From Amphiura filiformis (lineage: Eukaryota > Echinodermata > Ophiuroidea > Amphilepidida > Amphiuridae), in NCBI RefSeq assembly GCF_039555335.1, contig NC_092640.1, positions 36,388,784 through 36,452,783 of the forward strand: DNA of 64,000 nt. Reading direction: 5' to 3'. The position numbers were made by a program, and so were the translations under genes. Shown in pieces: positions 35,101-44,026 of the stretch. Numbering within the stretch: position 1 is the first letter of the stretch; each line of letters starts with the position of its first letter. Under the pieces are notes generated by a model, which worked only from the letters and a program-made list of their open reading frames with translations, was not told where the DNA came from and made no database searches.

Positions 35101-38100
35101 ACTCGCAAACGCAAAATGGGAATCAACTTAAATTTGGAAAATAAACTTTATTTCGTGGATATCTACTCAAACATACCATAAAAAGAGGATGCTAGAATTT
35201 AAAAAAAAATGCTCCTCTAAACAATGCTCACCAACGATGAAGAACATTTTTATTGTAGAATCAGAAGAAAGTGTGTTTCAAAAATAATTTTGCAATAACT
35301 TATAGGCCTAAGTATAAGCAGCACTTTACCTGCATTGTTAACTAATATATCAATTCCATCCGGATATATCTGGTCCACTTGTTGACATAAACTACTAGCT
35401 CCATCTGTTGTACTCAAATCAGCTTGGGTGTAGTGAACGGCTACATTGAACTGTCTAAGGAAATAAAAGTTGATGATGCTGCATCATGCATTATCATACA
35501 ATCTCGCCAAATATGAACATAACAAAATAATTACTTTTGTACATCTCAAAGCTGGTTACTCCTTCATGTAATTAACGAAATTAAGGTTACGGTTAGGGTT
35601 AGTTTAGGGTTAGGCTTCGGGTTAGGATTAGCTTACACAAAATAATAACATGAAGGATCTATTTTCGGACGAGCTTGCTAAAAATCCGACAAACTGCATG
35701 GCATTTGCATTTGCAAACATACCGTAAAGATACGCCAAATGGCGCTATGGGTTCCCTTGACATAGGCCTAAGTGGAATTTTAGACACAACCTAAAAGTGC
35801 CCTCCCGTAAAACTCCCACCAAGCAAATATTAAGGGCACGGAACTTTAGTTCTTGTTGAGGTTTCAGAGGAGGGAGCTCTCTATTTGCACATGAAATTTA
35901 CCCCAAGGCAAAGGAGCTCAAGTGCGCCATTACTGTCTGTTCAATTAGCTTAGATTCTTGAATTTTTAAGATATTAGTAGTAAATACGCCTTTAGGGACC
36001 ATTTCAAGGTCACACGATTCACGAGGTCAAAGGTCAACTTATGTCAAAGGTCAACCGGAAGTGCCGCCATTTTGAAAAGGTCAACCGGAAATACCGCCAT
36101 TTTGAAAAGGTCAACCGGAAATACCGCCATTTTGAAAAGGTCAACCGAAAATACCAACATTTAAAAAATAAAAAAAAAATTTTAAAAAAAATTCAAAAAA
36201 AAAAATTTCAAAAAAATTTCAAAAAAATTTCAAAAAAAAAAAAAAAATTTCAAAAAAAAATTTCAAAAAAAAAAAATTTCAAAAAAATTTTCAAAAAAAT
36301 TTTCAAAAAAAAAAAAAAATTTCAAAAAAAAAATTTCAAAAAAAATTTTCAAAAAAAATTTCAAAAAAATTTTCAAAAAATTTTCAAAAAAAATTCAAAA
36401 AAAAAAAAAAAAAAAAAAATTTTACCAAAAAAAATAAAAATTTCAAAAAAAATTTCAAAAAAAAAAAAAATCAAAACAATTTGGGAAAAAAATCATGAGG
36501 ACGTGGCTAATTGCCACAGATGAATATGAATGAGCGAATGTAAATAAGGGACGTTAATATTTAGGGATGTTAATATTTAGGGACGGTGAAAGGAGTCAAT
36601 GAGCAGGGAAATGAGCAAATGAGCATGGAAATGAGCAAATGAGCAGCGAAATGAGCGAATGAGCAGTGAAATGAGCAGATGAGCATTGAAATGAGCAAAT
36701 GAGCAGGGAAATGAGCATATGAGCAGTGAAATGAGCAAATGAGCAGTGAAATGAGCAAATGAGCAGTGAAATGTGCAAATGAGCAGTGAAATGAGTCAAT
36801 GAGCAGGGAAATGAGCATGGAAAGGAGTCAATGAGCATGAAAAATGAAATAAACAAACGTAAGATTCTATCTTCTTTTAAAACTTTTATTAGCAACTTCC
36901 AGAAAAGAGCGGTCGATTAACGCGCTTTAATCATCGCTTTCCATCTCGTCATCCTCTTCGTCCTGTTGGAAAAGCCCGGTGAATTGAGATCGATGTTTAG
37001 CCAACGTTATTTTCACCGCTTTGCCTACGTCCATGCCTTTATCTGTCTTCTCTTCTAGGTCGATCACGATATCCTGATGAGTTTCGTCACATATCAAATG
37101 GACGTTAAGTGCCAAAAATATCCCGTAGCAGTCAAAAAATCTCGTTTAACGGCCCATACAGTCTTCATATTAGCCTTTTCCCTGGCCAGGTCTTCAGCCA
37201 TACCATCGTTGACGTACTTTTCGTATTTTTGGGTCCTCATCTCGCGAGTAGCAACTCTGGCCCGTTTAAGCCATTCTCGATCGTGACATTATCCTCCAAC
37301 TCCACGTCGCTATCTTCTCCGGATGTCGCGCTTCCCTTCGGAATCATCCGTCTCCGAATTTTCGTGTTCGGAATCGTCCGTCTCGGGCGTTCCTCCTCTT
37401 CGCCGTGCATCATTTTCACGTGTCTCCTCAAGTTGAATGATCGATCGAAATGTTTGTCGCATAGCGTGACAAGAGTGGGGTTTGAACGCTGAAATAGAAG
37501 CCATGCATGCGTCGACTCCTCGAGAGTTGATCTCCAAATGACAAGAACGAGGTGAAACCGACCTTTTTATAACCTGCTCTTTGACACATTTCGCTGCTCA
37601 TTTGCTCATTTCACTGCTCTTTGACTCATTTCGCTGCTCATTTCACTGCTCATTTGCTCATTTCACTGCTCATTTGCTCATTTCACTGCTCATTTGCTCA
37701 TTTCACTGCTCATTTGCTCATTTCACTGCTCATTCGCTCATTTCACTGCTCATTTTACGTGCTCATTGACTCATTTCCCTGCTCATTTGCTCATTTCCCT
37801 GCTCATTTGCTCATTTCGCTGCTCATTGACCCATTTCCTTGCTCATTCGCTCATTTTGCTGCTCATTCGCTCATTGCACTGCTCACTTGTTCGTCAAAGG
37901 TCACGCGGTCCTGTCAGGGTCAAAGGTCAACCGGAAATACAGCCATTTTGAAAAAGGTCAACCGGAAATGCCCCTCATTAATATTCAGATATGCTAATTA
38001 GCCCCGCCCCCTCATTAATATTTATATATGCATGAGCTCATGTATATTCGCGAGCTAGCTCATGCATACAGCCTGTCTCAAAAAAAATTGTGCATGTGAA

Positions 38101-41100
38101 AAGCGCCCTCTCTGGCAATTAGAAAATACCGTTGTGAAATAATGTTTACATCAACGTCCAGGGTGTAGTCTTAGCTCTCAAATGCCGTTTGTTCTGTTCA
38201 ATTTGCTTGTTTTAATCTCGAGATATGTTTAGTTAAAGACGAAAGGGTAAAATCACAATTGTGCCACTTTTTACTAGGGAAGATGGCTTTACATGTAACA
38301 GTGATAGCATCAAGTTTATCAAGAGTTCCTTCGTGAAATCAAAAGAATGTATCAATTACACAACACACCAAATTTTTGACTGTTTTGACTGTTTTATCAT
38401 GATGCAGGAATGATGATTCTCTTTTTCCACTTAAAAGAGATTAAAAGATAAATAAATATTTTACATTCTGCTGTAAAAATGGATTTCACATTCTGCTGTT
38501 CTGCATGAGCGTGTCAATGATTTTATCATGGTAAATACTGTTTAAGACATGTTAAAAGACAAACAAATCTTGTGCACTTATACATGTTATAGGTTAATGA
38601 AAGCGTATTACTTGTTGGGAGAGATATTAGACAAAATAATGCCCGCGTGCTGATGTTGATGCGTCTAATGCATGCGCCCCGAAAGGGGGAGTGCATTAGA
38701 CGCATCAACATCAGCTATCATTGATTTACATGTACAGCTCTCTTCCCTAGTAAAAGTGGCACAATTGTGATTTTACCCTTTCGTTGTTAAATAAACATAT
38801 CTCGAAATTGGAACAAGCAAATTGAACAGAACTAACGGCATTTGAGAGCTAAGACTGCGCCCGTGACGTTGATGTAAGCATTGTGTCACAACGGTATTTT
38901 CTAATTGCCAAAGAGGGCGCTTTTCACTTGCACAACTTTTTTTGAGACAGGCTGTATATAAATATTAATGAGGGGGCGTGGCTAATTAGCATATCTGAAT
39001 ATTAATGAGGGGCATTTCCGGTTGACCTTTTTCAAAATGGCTGTATTTCCGGTTGACCTTTGACCCTGACAGGACCGCGTGACCTTTGACGAACAAGTGA
39101 GCAGTGCAATGAGCGAATGAGCAGCAAATGAGCGAATGAGCAAGGAAATGGGTCAATGAGCAGCGAAATGAGCAAATGAGCAGGGAAATGAGCAAATGAG
39201 CAGGGAAATGAGTCAATGAGCACGTAAAATGAGCAAATGAGCAGTGAAATGAGCGAATGAGCAGTGAAATGAGCAAATGAGCAGTGAAATGAGCAAATGA
39301 GCAGTGAAATGAGCAAATGAGCAGTGAAATGAGCAAATGAGCAGTGAAATGAGCAAATGAGCAGCGAAATGAGTCAAAGAGCAGTGAAATGAGCAAATGA
39401 GCAGCGAAATGTGTCAAAGAGCAGGTTATAAAAAGGTCGGTTTCACCTCGTTCTTGTCATTTGGAGATCAACTCTCGAGGAGTCGACGCATGCATGGCTT
39501 CTATTTCAGCGTTCAAACCCCACTCTTGTCACGCGTGCGACAAACATTTCGATCGATCATTCAACTTGAGGAGACACGTGAAAATGATGCACGGCGAAGA
39601 GGAGGAACGCTCCGAGACGGACGATTCCGAACACGAAAATTCGGAGACGGATGATTCCGAGCGGGGAAGCGCGACATCCGGAGAAGATAGCGACGTGGAG
39701 TTGGAGGATAATGTCACGTATCGAGAATGGCTTAAACGGGCCAGAGTTGCTACTCGCGAGATGAGGACCCAAAAATACGAAAAGTACGTCAACGAAGGTA
39801 TGGCTGAAGACCTGGCCAGGGAAAAGGCTAATATGAAGACTGTATGGGCCGTTAAACGAGATTTTTTTGACTGCTACGGGATATTTTTGGCACTTAACGT
39901 CCATTTGATATGTGACGAAACTCATCAGGATATCGTGATCGACCTAGAAGAGAAGACAGATAAAGGCATGGACGTAGGCAAAGCGGTGAAAATAACGTTG
40001 GCTAAACATCGATCTCAATTCACCGGGCTTTTCCAACAGGACGAAGAGGATGACGAGATGGAAAGCGATGATTAAAGCGCGTTAATCGACCGCTCTTTTC
40101 TGGAAGTTGCTAATAAAAGTTTTAAAAGAAGATAGAATCTTACGTTTGTTTATTTCATTTTTCATGCTCATTGACTCCTTTCCATGCTCATTTCCCTGCT
40201 CATTGACTCATTTCACTGCTCATTTGCACATTTCACTGCTCATTTGCTCATTTCACTGCTCATTTGCTCATTTCACTGCTCATTTGCTCATTTCCATGCT
40301 CATTTCCCTGCTCATTTGCTCATTTCAATGCTCATCTGCTCATTTCACTGCTCATTCGCTCATTTCGCTGCTCATTTGCTCATTTCCATGCTCATTTGCT
40401 CATTTCCCTGCTCATTGACTCCTTTCACCGTCCCCTAAATATTAACATCCCTAAATATTAACGTCCCTTATTTACATTCGCTCATTCATATTCATCTGTG
40501 GCAATTAGCCACGTCCTCATGATTTTTTTCCCAAATTGTTTTGATTTTTTTTTTTTTGAAATTTTTTGAAATTTTTTATTTTTTTTGGTAAAATTTTTTG
40601 AATTTTTTTTTTTTGAATTTTTTTGTTTAATTTTTTTTTTTTTTTTTGTAATTTTTTTTTTGGAAATTTTTTTTTTTTGAAATTTTTTTTTGAAATTTTT
40701 TTTTTGAACATTTTTTTGAACATTTTTTTGAAAATTTTTTTGAAATTTTTTTTTTGACTTTTTAAAAATTTTTTTAATTTTCAAAATGGTGGTATTTCCG
40801 GTTGACCTTTTCAAAATGGCGGTATTTCCGGTTGACCTTTTCAAAATGGCGGTATTTCCGGTTGACCTTTTCAAAATGGCGGCACTTCCGGTTGACCTTT
40901 GACATAAGTTGACCTTTGACCTCGTGAATCGTGTGACCTTGAAATGGTCCCTAAAGGCGTATTTACTACTACTGATATTTGAAAAAATAGAAAATTGTGG
41001 TCAAAGTTATCAAAGAAAATTGTTAGCACAGCCTTAGACCTAACGTGATTTATACTTTTCAAATTCTAAAGTTCAATTTAAAACCCCATTTCTTTTCAAT

Positions 41101-41370
41101 TTTGGTCTTTTCCCGCGATATTTTCATAAAAAGCCGTAGAACGTCGGGTACCATAAACTTTTTTAATCAATCCATTTAGAGCAATGGGGACGAATGCCAC
41201 AATGCGCAGAGATAGTATTTATTCGACCATCCGCATCAGGAAGTATTGTCCAGCAAAATATTTGCCAGTAAGCCTAATTTGTGTTGAAACCCTACTGTTG
41301 AAACATTACGTTTATTATTATTTATGAACTAAGGTTTCTAAAATAGGCCCAGCTTACATTCCTTGCGTAT

Positions 41371-41421
<51 letters not shown>

Positions 41422-42815
41422 TTGTGCGAATGGGTCTGAGAAGGTGTAGGCCTATAGGCATAAAACTACACATTATTTTCAATTTGTTATTTCGTTTTGT
41501 ACTTGTTTGTTGAATACAAACTGAAAAAACTGTGAAACAAAAGAACTTCTTTTGTACAAGAAAATATTATTTAAAACAATCAGGTTACAGAAAACAATTC
41601 TTGTAAAGTCACTGTATCTGAAATTGTCAAGCGAATGCTGATATTCTTGGGAAGTTAAACAAAACTCAATTTACATTGTAAACCAGTTGAAATAAGAACG
41701 AAATCCATAATTTTAATGTCATTATTTAGGAAAAAATAATGCTCAGAATAATGTTATGCATAAAACGTAATCGCGCCATATAATTTCGTGTAACAAAAAT
41801 TCTCAACTTAGGGCATAGACCTTATCCAATAACCGGAACGATATAACAATTGAAATGGCAGGACAGATTGGTGGACAGATTGGTGGACAGATTGTTTTGC
41901 TAAATTGGATAGGGTCTATGCCCTAAGTTGAGAATGGACCGTCCCACTCGATTTGTAAAAAGGTTGCGAACCCTTTCGGTGGACCCAAGTAACTGCCTAA
42001 AATGAGGCAAAATTGAAAAGAAATGGGGTTTTAAATTGAACTTTGGAATTTGAAAAGTAGGCCTATAAATCACGTTAGGTCTAAGGCTGTGCTAACACTT
42101 TTCTTTGATGACTTTGGCCACAAGTTTTTATTTTTTCAAATATCTTAAAAATTCAAGAATCTAAGCTAATTGAACAGACAGTAGGCGAATCTTTACGGTA
42201 TTACACAATTTTATGTCAACAATACCAGATGCAAGTTCCGGTCTTGTCGTGTAAGTGAGTCTAATATAAAAAAGAGAGAACAGTTTACCAACGTGTTACA
42301 TAAACAAGACAACAAATAAACCCAAATCCCGACCAGCACACAACCCAGCTTGAAAAAAGCAAGGGAATGTACCGGCGTGGGTTTTGAGCCCACGACCTTC
42401 CGACTAGACGGACGCGGATGCCCTCAAAGGCCTATACTGTCTATTTTGGTATTTAGTGACAGCAGATATCAGCAGTGAGTAACAGTAGGCCTACAATATC
42501 ACATCGTAAATGATCGCCGTTTTCATTTCAGACTAAAGACATGAATTCATGTGTCATGAAAACGACGAAGAGGTCAAAATTTTAAAGGAGCGAAAGCTCT
42601 TTGCCCAAACACTATAGTTTATCACAAAAACGTTTCACTTACTTTGACAATTCTGTCACGTGTTTCTGCACCTCTTCTGTTTTAGCATCTCTAGTTCCAT
42701 GTAGAACTATCGCTGTCCCTCTTTTTGCCAGGCATTTTGCCACACCGAGACCAATACCCCGCTCTCTTGTAGAACCAGTAATCAACGCAACTCTTGACAC
42801 GGCGTTGGCGGCCAT
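29109..42815 (-). CDS. D-3-hydroxybutyrate dehydrogenase-like SDR, 8 exons, 265 aa
   Basis: Exons in transcript order: 42815-42643, 35454-35330, 34419-34297, 33477-33374, 31072-31000, 30606-30545, 30057-30010, 29198-29109. They total 798 nt, with GT-AG at each junction and an open frame throughout. It is a classical short-chain dehydrogenase/reductase. The NAD-binding loop [10 protein letters not shown] is near residue 13, NNAG near 98-101, and ISS plus YCSAK (the Ser and Tyr-x3-Lys catalytic set) come after ~150. CPGWV follows, and the protein ends IPIDGGLSA. The [40 protein letters not shown] and VTPEQ blocks resemble the bacterial-type soluble 3-hydroxybutyrate dehydrogenase, which interconverts 3-hydroxybutyrate and acetoacetate with NAD(H). 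No targeting peptide is evident. Oddity: the glycine loop has two extra residues ([10 protein letters not shown], against the usual TGxxxGIG). Introns 1-4 hold a giant palindrome, MITEs and a SINE. Substrate is inferred; the SDR family is certain. Confidence 0.92.
29202..30009. other. intron 7 of the SDR gene
   Basis: Strong pyrimidine tract before the last exon on the minus strand (TCTTCTTTTTCTCGTCTCTCAG, read 29220 to 29199 in pieces). No other feature seen. Confidence 0.5.
31201..31541. mobile_element. MITE with AAAGGGGCATTTCGTGATCC end, copy 1
   Basis: 341 bp; ends TTAAAGGGGCATTTCGTGATC and its counterpart GATCACGAAATCCTCCTTTAA. The central palindrome TTCGTTCTGGTGCACCAGAACGAA is at 31358-31380. 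Located in SDR intron 5. Other copies are at 34628-35218 (interrupted) and 59180-59513. Confidence 0.75.
31700..31830. repeat. T-rich low-complexity tract
   Basis: TTTTG and TTTTA runs within SDR intron 4. Frames here encode only Phe, Leu and Ile and are not genes. Confidence 0.85.
32755..33357. mobile_element. long-hairpin TTAA-type MITE, copy B
   Basis: 603 bp, same family as 23619-24260 (GTGGGAC, TGATATCAAATAATTT, GCCGACGAT). Flanks are TTTA (left) and TTAA (33358-33361). In the SDR gene it sits just inside intron 4, 12 bp past the exon 4 donor, so the splice site is within ~16 bp of the hairpin. Confidence 0.8.
34628..35218. mobile_element. MITE of the 31201 family, copy 2, interrupted by a SINE
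   Basis: TTAAAGGGGCATTTTGTCATT at the left; GTGGATATCTACT, AAAAGAGGATGCTAG and a CTCCTCTAAA end at the right. The middle is replaced by the sequence at 34735-35025. Within intron 2 of the SDR gene. Confidence 0.7.
34735..35025 (+). mobile_element. tRNA-headed SINE inserted in a MITE
   Basis: TAGCTACATGCTGGGG (from 34874) is A-box-like and GGTTCGAATCC (34919-34929) is an exact B box. TTAACCCTAACCC stands at the left edge and GGGTTAGGGTTAA at the right, an inverted telomere-like pair. The boundaries are set by the interrupted MITE. Confidence 0.65.
36024..36165. repeat. terminal ~30-bp repeats with DR1, ETS and YY1-like motifs (left arm)
   Basis: AGGTCAAAGGTCA (36024-36036) is a direct repeat of AGGTCA spaced by one base. 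It is followed by four ~30-bp units from 36049, each GGTCAACCGGAA(G/A)T then GCCGCCATTTTGAAAA. ACCGGAAGT is an ETS-type core and GCCGCCATTTT a YY1-type core. Mirrored at 40787-40910. Factor binding is inference. Confidence 0.75.
36165..36482. repeat. TTTCAAAAAA low-complexity tract (left arm)
   Basis: Degenerate TTTCAAAAAAA units. Lysine/phenylalanine frames here are not genes. Mirrored at 40537-40785. Confidence 0.9.
36595..36842. repeat. 20-bp tandem array ATGAGCAAATGAGCAGTGAA (left arm, outer)
   Basis: About twelve units of 20 bp with variants in the trinucleotides between the GAGCA cores. Mirrored at 40162-40425. Repetitive Leu-Ile-Ser-Leu-Leu frames on the opposite strand are by-products. 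Confidence 0.9.
36927..37537 (-). pseudogene. left-arm copy of the zinc-finger gene, broken
   Basis: Mirror copy of the gene at 39494-40075. It is recognisable along its length, with the same flanking TATA-like and AATAAA signals in reverse, but carries a few breaks and no longer reads as one frame. Treated as a fossil copy. Confidence 0.75.
37576..37890. repeat. 20-bp tandem array TCATTTCACTGCTCATTTGC (left arm, inner)
   Basis: About fifteen units, the reverse complement of the outer-array unit, so the two arrays flank the gene copy head-to-head. Mirrored at 39095-39424. Confidence 0.9.
38286..38750. other. spacer of the giant palindrome
   Basis: Unpaired centre apart from a small inverted pair, GTCTAATGCATGCGCC / TGCATTAGACGCATCAACA, at ~38663-38713. 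No gene. Confidence 0.6.
39095..39424. repeat. 20-bp tandem array (right arm, upstream of the gene)
   Basis: GAGCAAATGAGCAGTGAAAT units, about sixteen, ending directly before the TATA-like box of the zinc-finger gene. This array is therefore in promoter position. Confidence 0.9.
39427..39433 (+). promoter_or_regulatory. TATA box of the zinc-finger gene
   Basis: TATAAAA 67 nt before the ATG at 39494, immediately after the tandem array. This would place a transcription start near 39457 and give a short 5' UTR. Confidence 0.65.
39494..40075 (+). CDS. single C2H2 zinc-finger protein of the palindromic element, 193 aa
   Basis: Intronless frame that looks whole. The ATG at 39494 ([10 protein letters not shown]) is preferred because the longer frame begins at a non-ATG codon. 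Residues 12-33 are one C2H2 finger (C12-x2-C15-x12-H28-x4-H33; [16 protein letters not shown]). Residues ~35-85 are acidic and serine-rich ([14 protein letters not shown]), ~85-180 a basic-helical domain ([28 protein letters not shown]) that I do not recognise, and the tail is acidic ([11 protein letters not shown]). A TATA box lies 67 nt upstream and AATAAA 37 nt downstream, making a compact transcription unit. A DNA-binding or regulatory role for the element is inferred from the finger only. No match to integrase, polymerase, protease or capsid families is apparent. Confidence 0.8.
   Translation: MASISAFKPHSCHACDKHFDRSFNLRRHVKMMHGEEEERSETDDSEHENSETDDSERGSATSGEDSDVELEDNVTYREWLKRARVATREMRTQKYEKYVNEGMAEDLAREKANMKTVWAVKRDFFDCYGIFLALNVHLICDETHQDIVIDLEEKTDKGMDVGKAVKITLAKHRSQFTGLFQQDEEDDEMESDD
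40112..40117 (+). terminator. poly(A) signal AATAAA of the zinc-finger gene
   Basis: AATAAA 37 nt after the stop codon, followed by T-rich sequence, then the downstream tandem array. The mirror copy has it too. Confidence 0.7.
40162..40425. repeat. 20-bp tandem array (right arm, downstream of the gene)
   Basis: TGCTCATTTCACTGCTCATT units in the orientation opposite to 39095-39424, so the gene is bracketed by inverted arrays. Confidence 0.9.
40537..40785. repeat. TTTTTTGAAA low-complexity tract (right arm)
   Basis: Mirror of 36165-36482, somewhat shorter. Confidence 0.9.
40787..40925. repeat. terminal ~30-bp repeats with DR1, ETS and YY1-like motifs (right arm)
   Basis: Units reading TTTTCAAAATGGCGG then (T/C)A(T/C)TTCCGGTTGACC, followed by TGACCTTTGACCT (40911-40923, the DR1 complement). 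Mirror of 36024-36165. Confidence 0.75.
41368..41424. repeat. (TTTA)n microsatellite
   Basis: About fourteen ATTT units in the centre of the 35722-42198 element. Confidence 0.95.
41797..41935. repeat. inverted pair with a 12-bp triplication in the loop
   Basis: ATTCTCAACTTAGGGCATAGACC pairs with GGTCTATGCCCTAAGTTGAGAAT. The loop contains GGACAGATTGGT twice plus GGACAGATTGTT. It may be an internal foldback of the host element. Confidence 0.75.
42355..42425 (-). mobile_element. tRNA-like SINE remnant
   Basis: Minus strand GTCTAGTCGGAAGGTCGTGGGCTCAAAACCCACGCC has an anticodon-arm-like and T-arm-like layout. The B box is diverged. Between the TA element and exon 1 of the SDR gene. Confidence 0.5.
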
Positions 42816-43522
42816 GTCTGCTGACTTTATTATTTGTTTTTATCTGAAGTAAAATCGGAGTAAAATGTATGTCAGCAATTCCGGGCTTTTTACTAAATAG
42901 AACAGTCAAAAGGGGAAGAGAGGTTCACTAATAATGCATTTCAACTTGTATCAATCCCATCGCATATAACAAGTAGACCTACCCCGCTAGGAAAATAGTC
43001 TTACTTGCATTAGGCCTAATGGCCTATAGGCAACAAAATTAAAATTGTGTCACGGTGCCGGCTGAAAGGGCTTTCCAAGTTAATCACAAGTCGCTCGGGA
43101 CTTTATTTTTCTCCAAGTGGCTAAATAAATCAAAATCGTCGCCTTTGTTTTAGGCCTAAGGCCTACTGACCCTAAATATAATAGGCCTAATTCATAGACG
43201 TCAATCCTGGGGGACGTCCCCGTGCTACCTTTTTGCAAAAGGACCCATTTTGGTTCTTTTCAGTCAGGCCGAATGCCCCCCCCGCCCTCCAAATTTCAAG
43301 GCGGATTGATGCTAATGGCCTAATTAGCCTTAGTCTGGTTTTGTCACACCGCATTAATAATTATACAAGACACTGCAGACAGAGATAGGCCTATATATTA
43401 TAGCCCCTACCAGTGGCGTCGGGGAGGGGGGCACGGGTAGTCTCGATTCCCCTACTACTAGCAGCTCCTCTAAAATCTTCTGCTTGCTTCGCTCGCAGTA
43501 GCTGGCCTATAGCTGATTCCCC

Positions 43523-43806
43523 CGCTTGGGTGCATTTCCCACCGGCATTTCCCCCGTCGACTGACTTTGTTTTATACGTATAGGCCTAAGGCCTACTGAC
43601 CCTAAATATAATAGACCTAATAGACCTAATTCATAGACGTCAATCCTGACAAAAGTGGGAGGAACGCTTGGGTGCATTTCCCACCGGCATTTCCCCCGTC
43701 GACTGACTTTGTTTTATACGTATAGGCCTAAGGCCTACTGACCCTAAATATAATAGACCTAATAGACCTAATTCATAGACGTCAATCCTGACAAAAGTGG
43801 GAGGAA
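43523..43806 (+). repeat. 142-bp tandem duplication
   Basis: Two nearly identical 142-bp units beginning CGCTTGGGTGCATTTCCC and ending AAGTGGGAGGAA. A partial related copy with TAGGCCTAAGGCCTACTGACC lies at 43150-43210, so the duplication occurred inside a locally repeated segment. Confidence 0.9.
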
Positions 43807-44026
43807 CGCGACCACCTTGTGTACGCCGCTGACCCCTATTAGGCCCCTATAGGTCTAGGCCTACATATCAATTCTAGCGACCTGTTGCGACCCATAACTT
43901 CTGAATTATAGATCGTATTGAGAGAAAAGTACATTATCTGTGATCCTTGGGCCTAGACGAATAATTTTATATACTTTGAAGTGATATTTGAACACTTTCA
44001 ATTTTTGACCCATGTATAGGCCTTAA

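Larger units (their letters stand above)
35977..40973. mobile_element. giant palindromic (foldback) element, possible Polinton kin
   Basis: About 5.0 kb. The two arms, ~2.3 kb each (35977-38285 and 38750-40973), are near-perfect inverted copies around a ~460 bp spacer. Ends are AGTAGTAAATACGCC (left) and the mirror with one extra ACT (right). A 6-bp target duplication GATATT (35971-35976, 40974-40979) is confirmed because the host's other arm reads AAGATATTTG uninterrupted. Each arm, from the end inward, holds a DR1-type motif, four ~30-bp GGTCAACCGGAAAT units, an A/T tract, a 20-bp tandem array, a zinc-finger gene copy, a second 20-bp array in opposite orientation, and more GGTCAACCGGAAAT units. 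AG termini and 6-bp duplications fit Polinton/Maverick integration, but no integrase, polymerase or capsid gene is visible, so kinship is only a hypothesis. The arms' similarity suggests a young insertion or gene conversion. Confidence 0.8.
35722..42198. mobile_element. TA-flanked inverted-repeat element (CCGTAAAGAT ends), host of the palindrome
   Basis: Ends CCGTAAAGATACGCC...GGCGAATCTTTACGG, flanked by TA (35720-35721 and 42199-42200). The right arm (42003-42198) is uninterrupted. The left arm runs 35722-35736, 35930-35976 and 40980-41105, split by a ~190 bp extra block (35737-35929, edged ATGGCGC...GCGCCAT) and by the 5.0 kb palindrome. The own centre (41106-42002) holds a (TTTA)n run, an inverted pair and no transposase. 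It lies wholly in intron 1 of the SDR gene. A Tc1/mariner-like MITE is the likeliest class. Confidence 0.75.

Noticed and set aside
35586-35640. true telomere or telomere fusion
   Set aside because: Only a few degenerate TTAGGG units within SDR intron 1; far too short and irregular.
36041-36523. 160-codon lysine/phenylalanine frame
   Set aside because: It is a translation of the TTTCAAAAAA tract inside the palindrome arm; low complexity, mirrored on the other arm.
39986-40461. Leu-Ile-Ser-Leu-Leu-Ile-Cys-Ser-Phe repeat frames (also near 36570-36895, 37581-38001 and 38986-39417)
   Set aside because: They arise from the 20-bp tandem arrays, whose period (not a multiple of 3) keeps several frames open; no gene signals.
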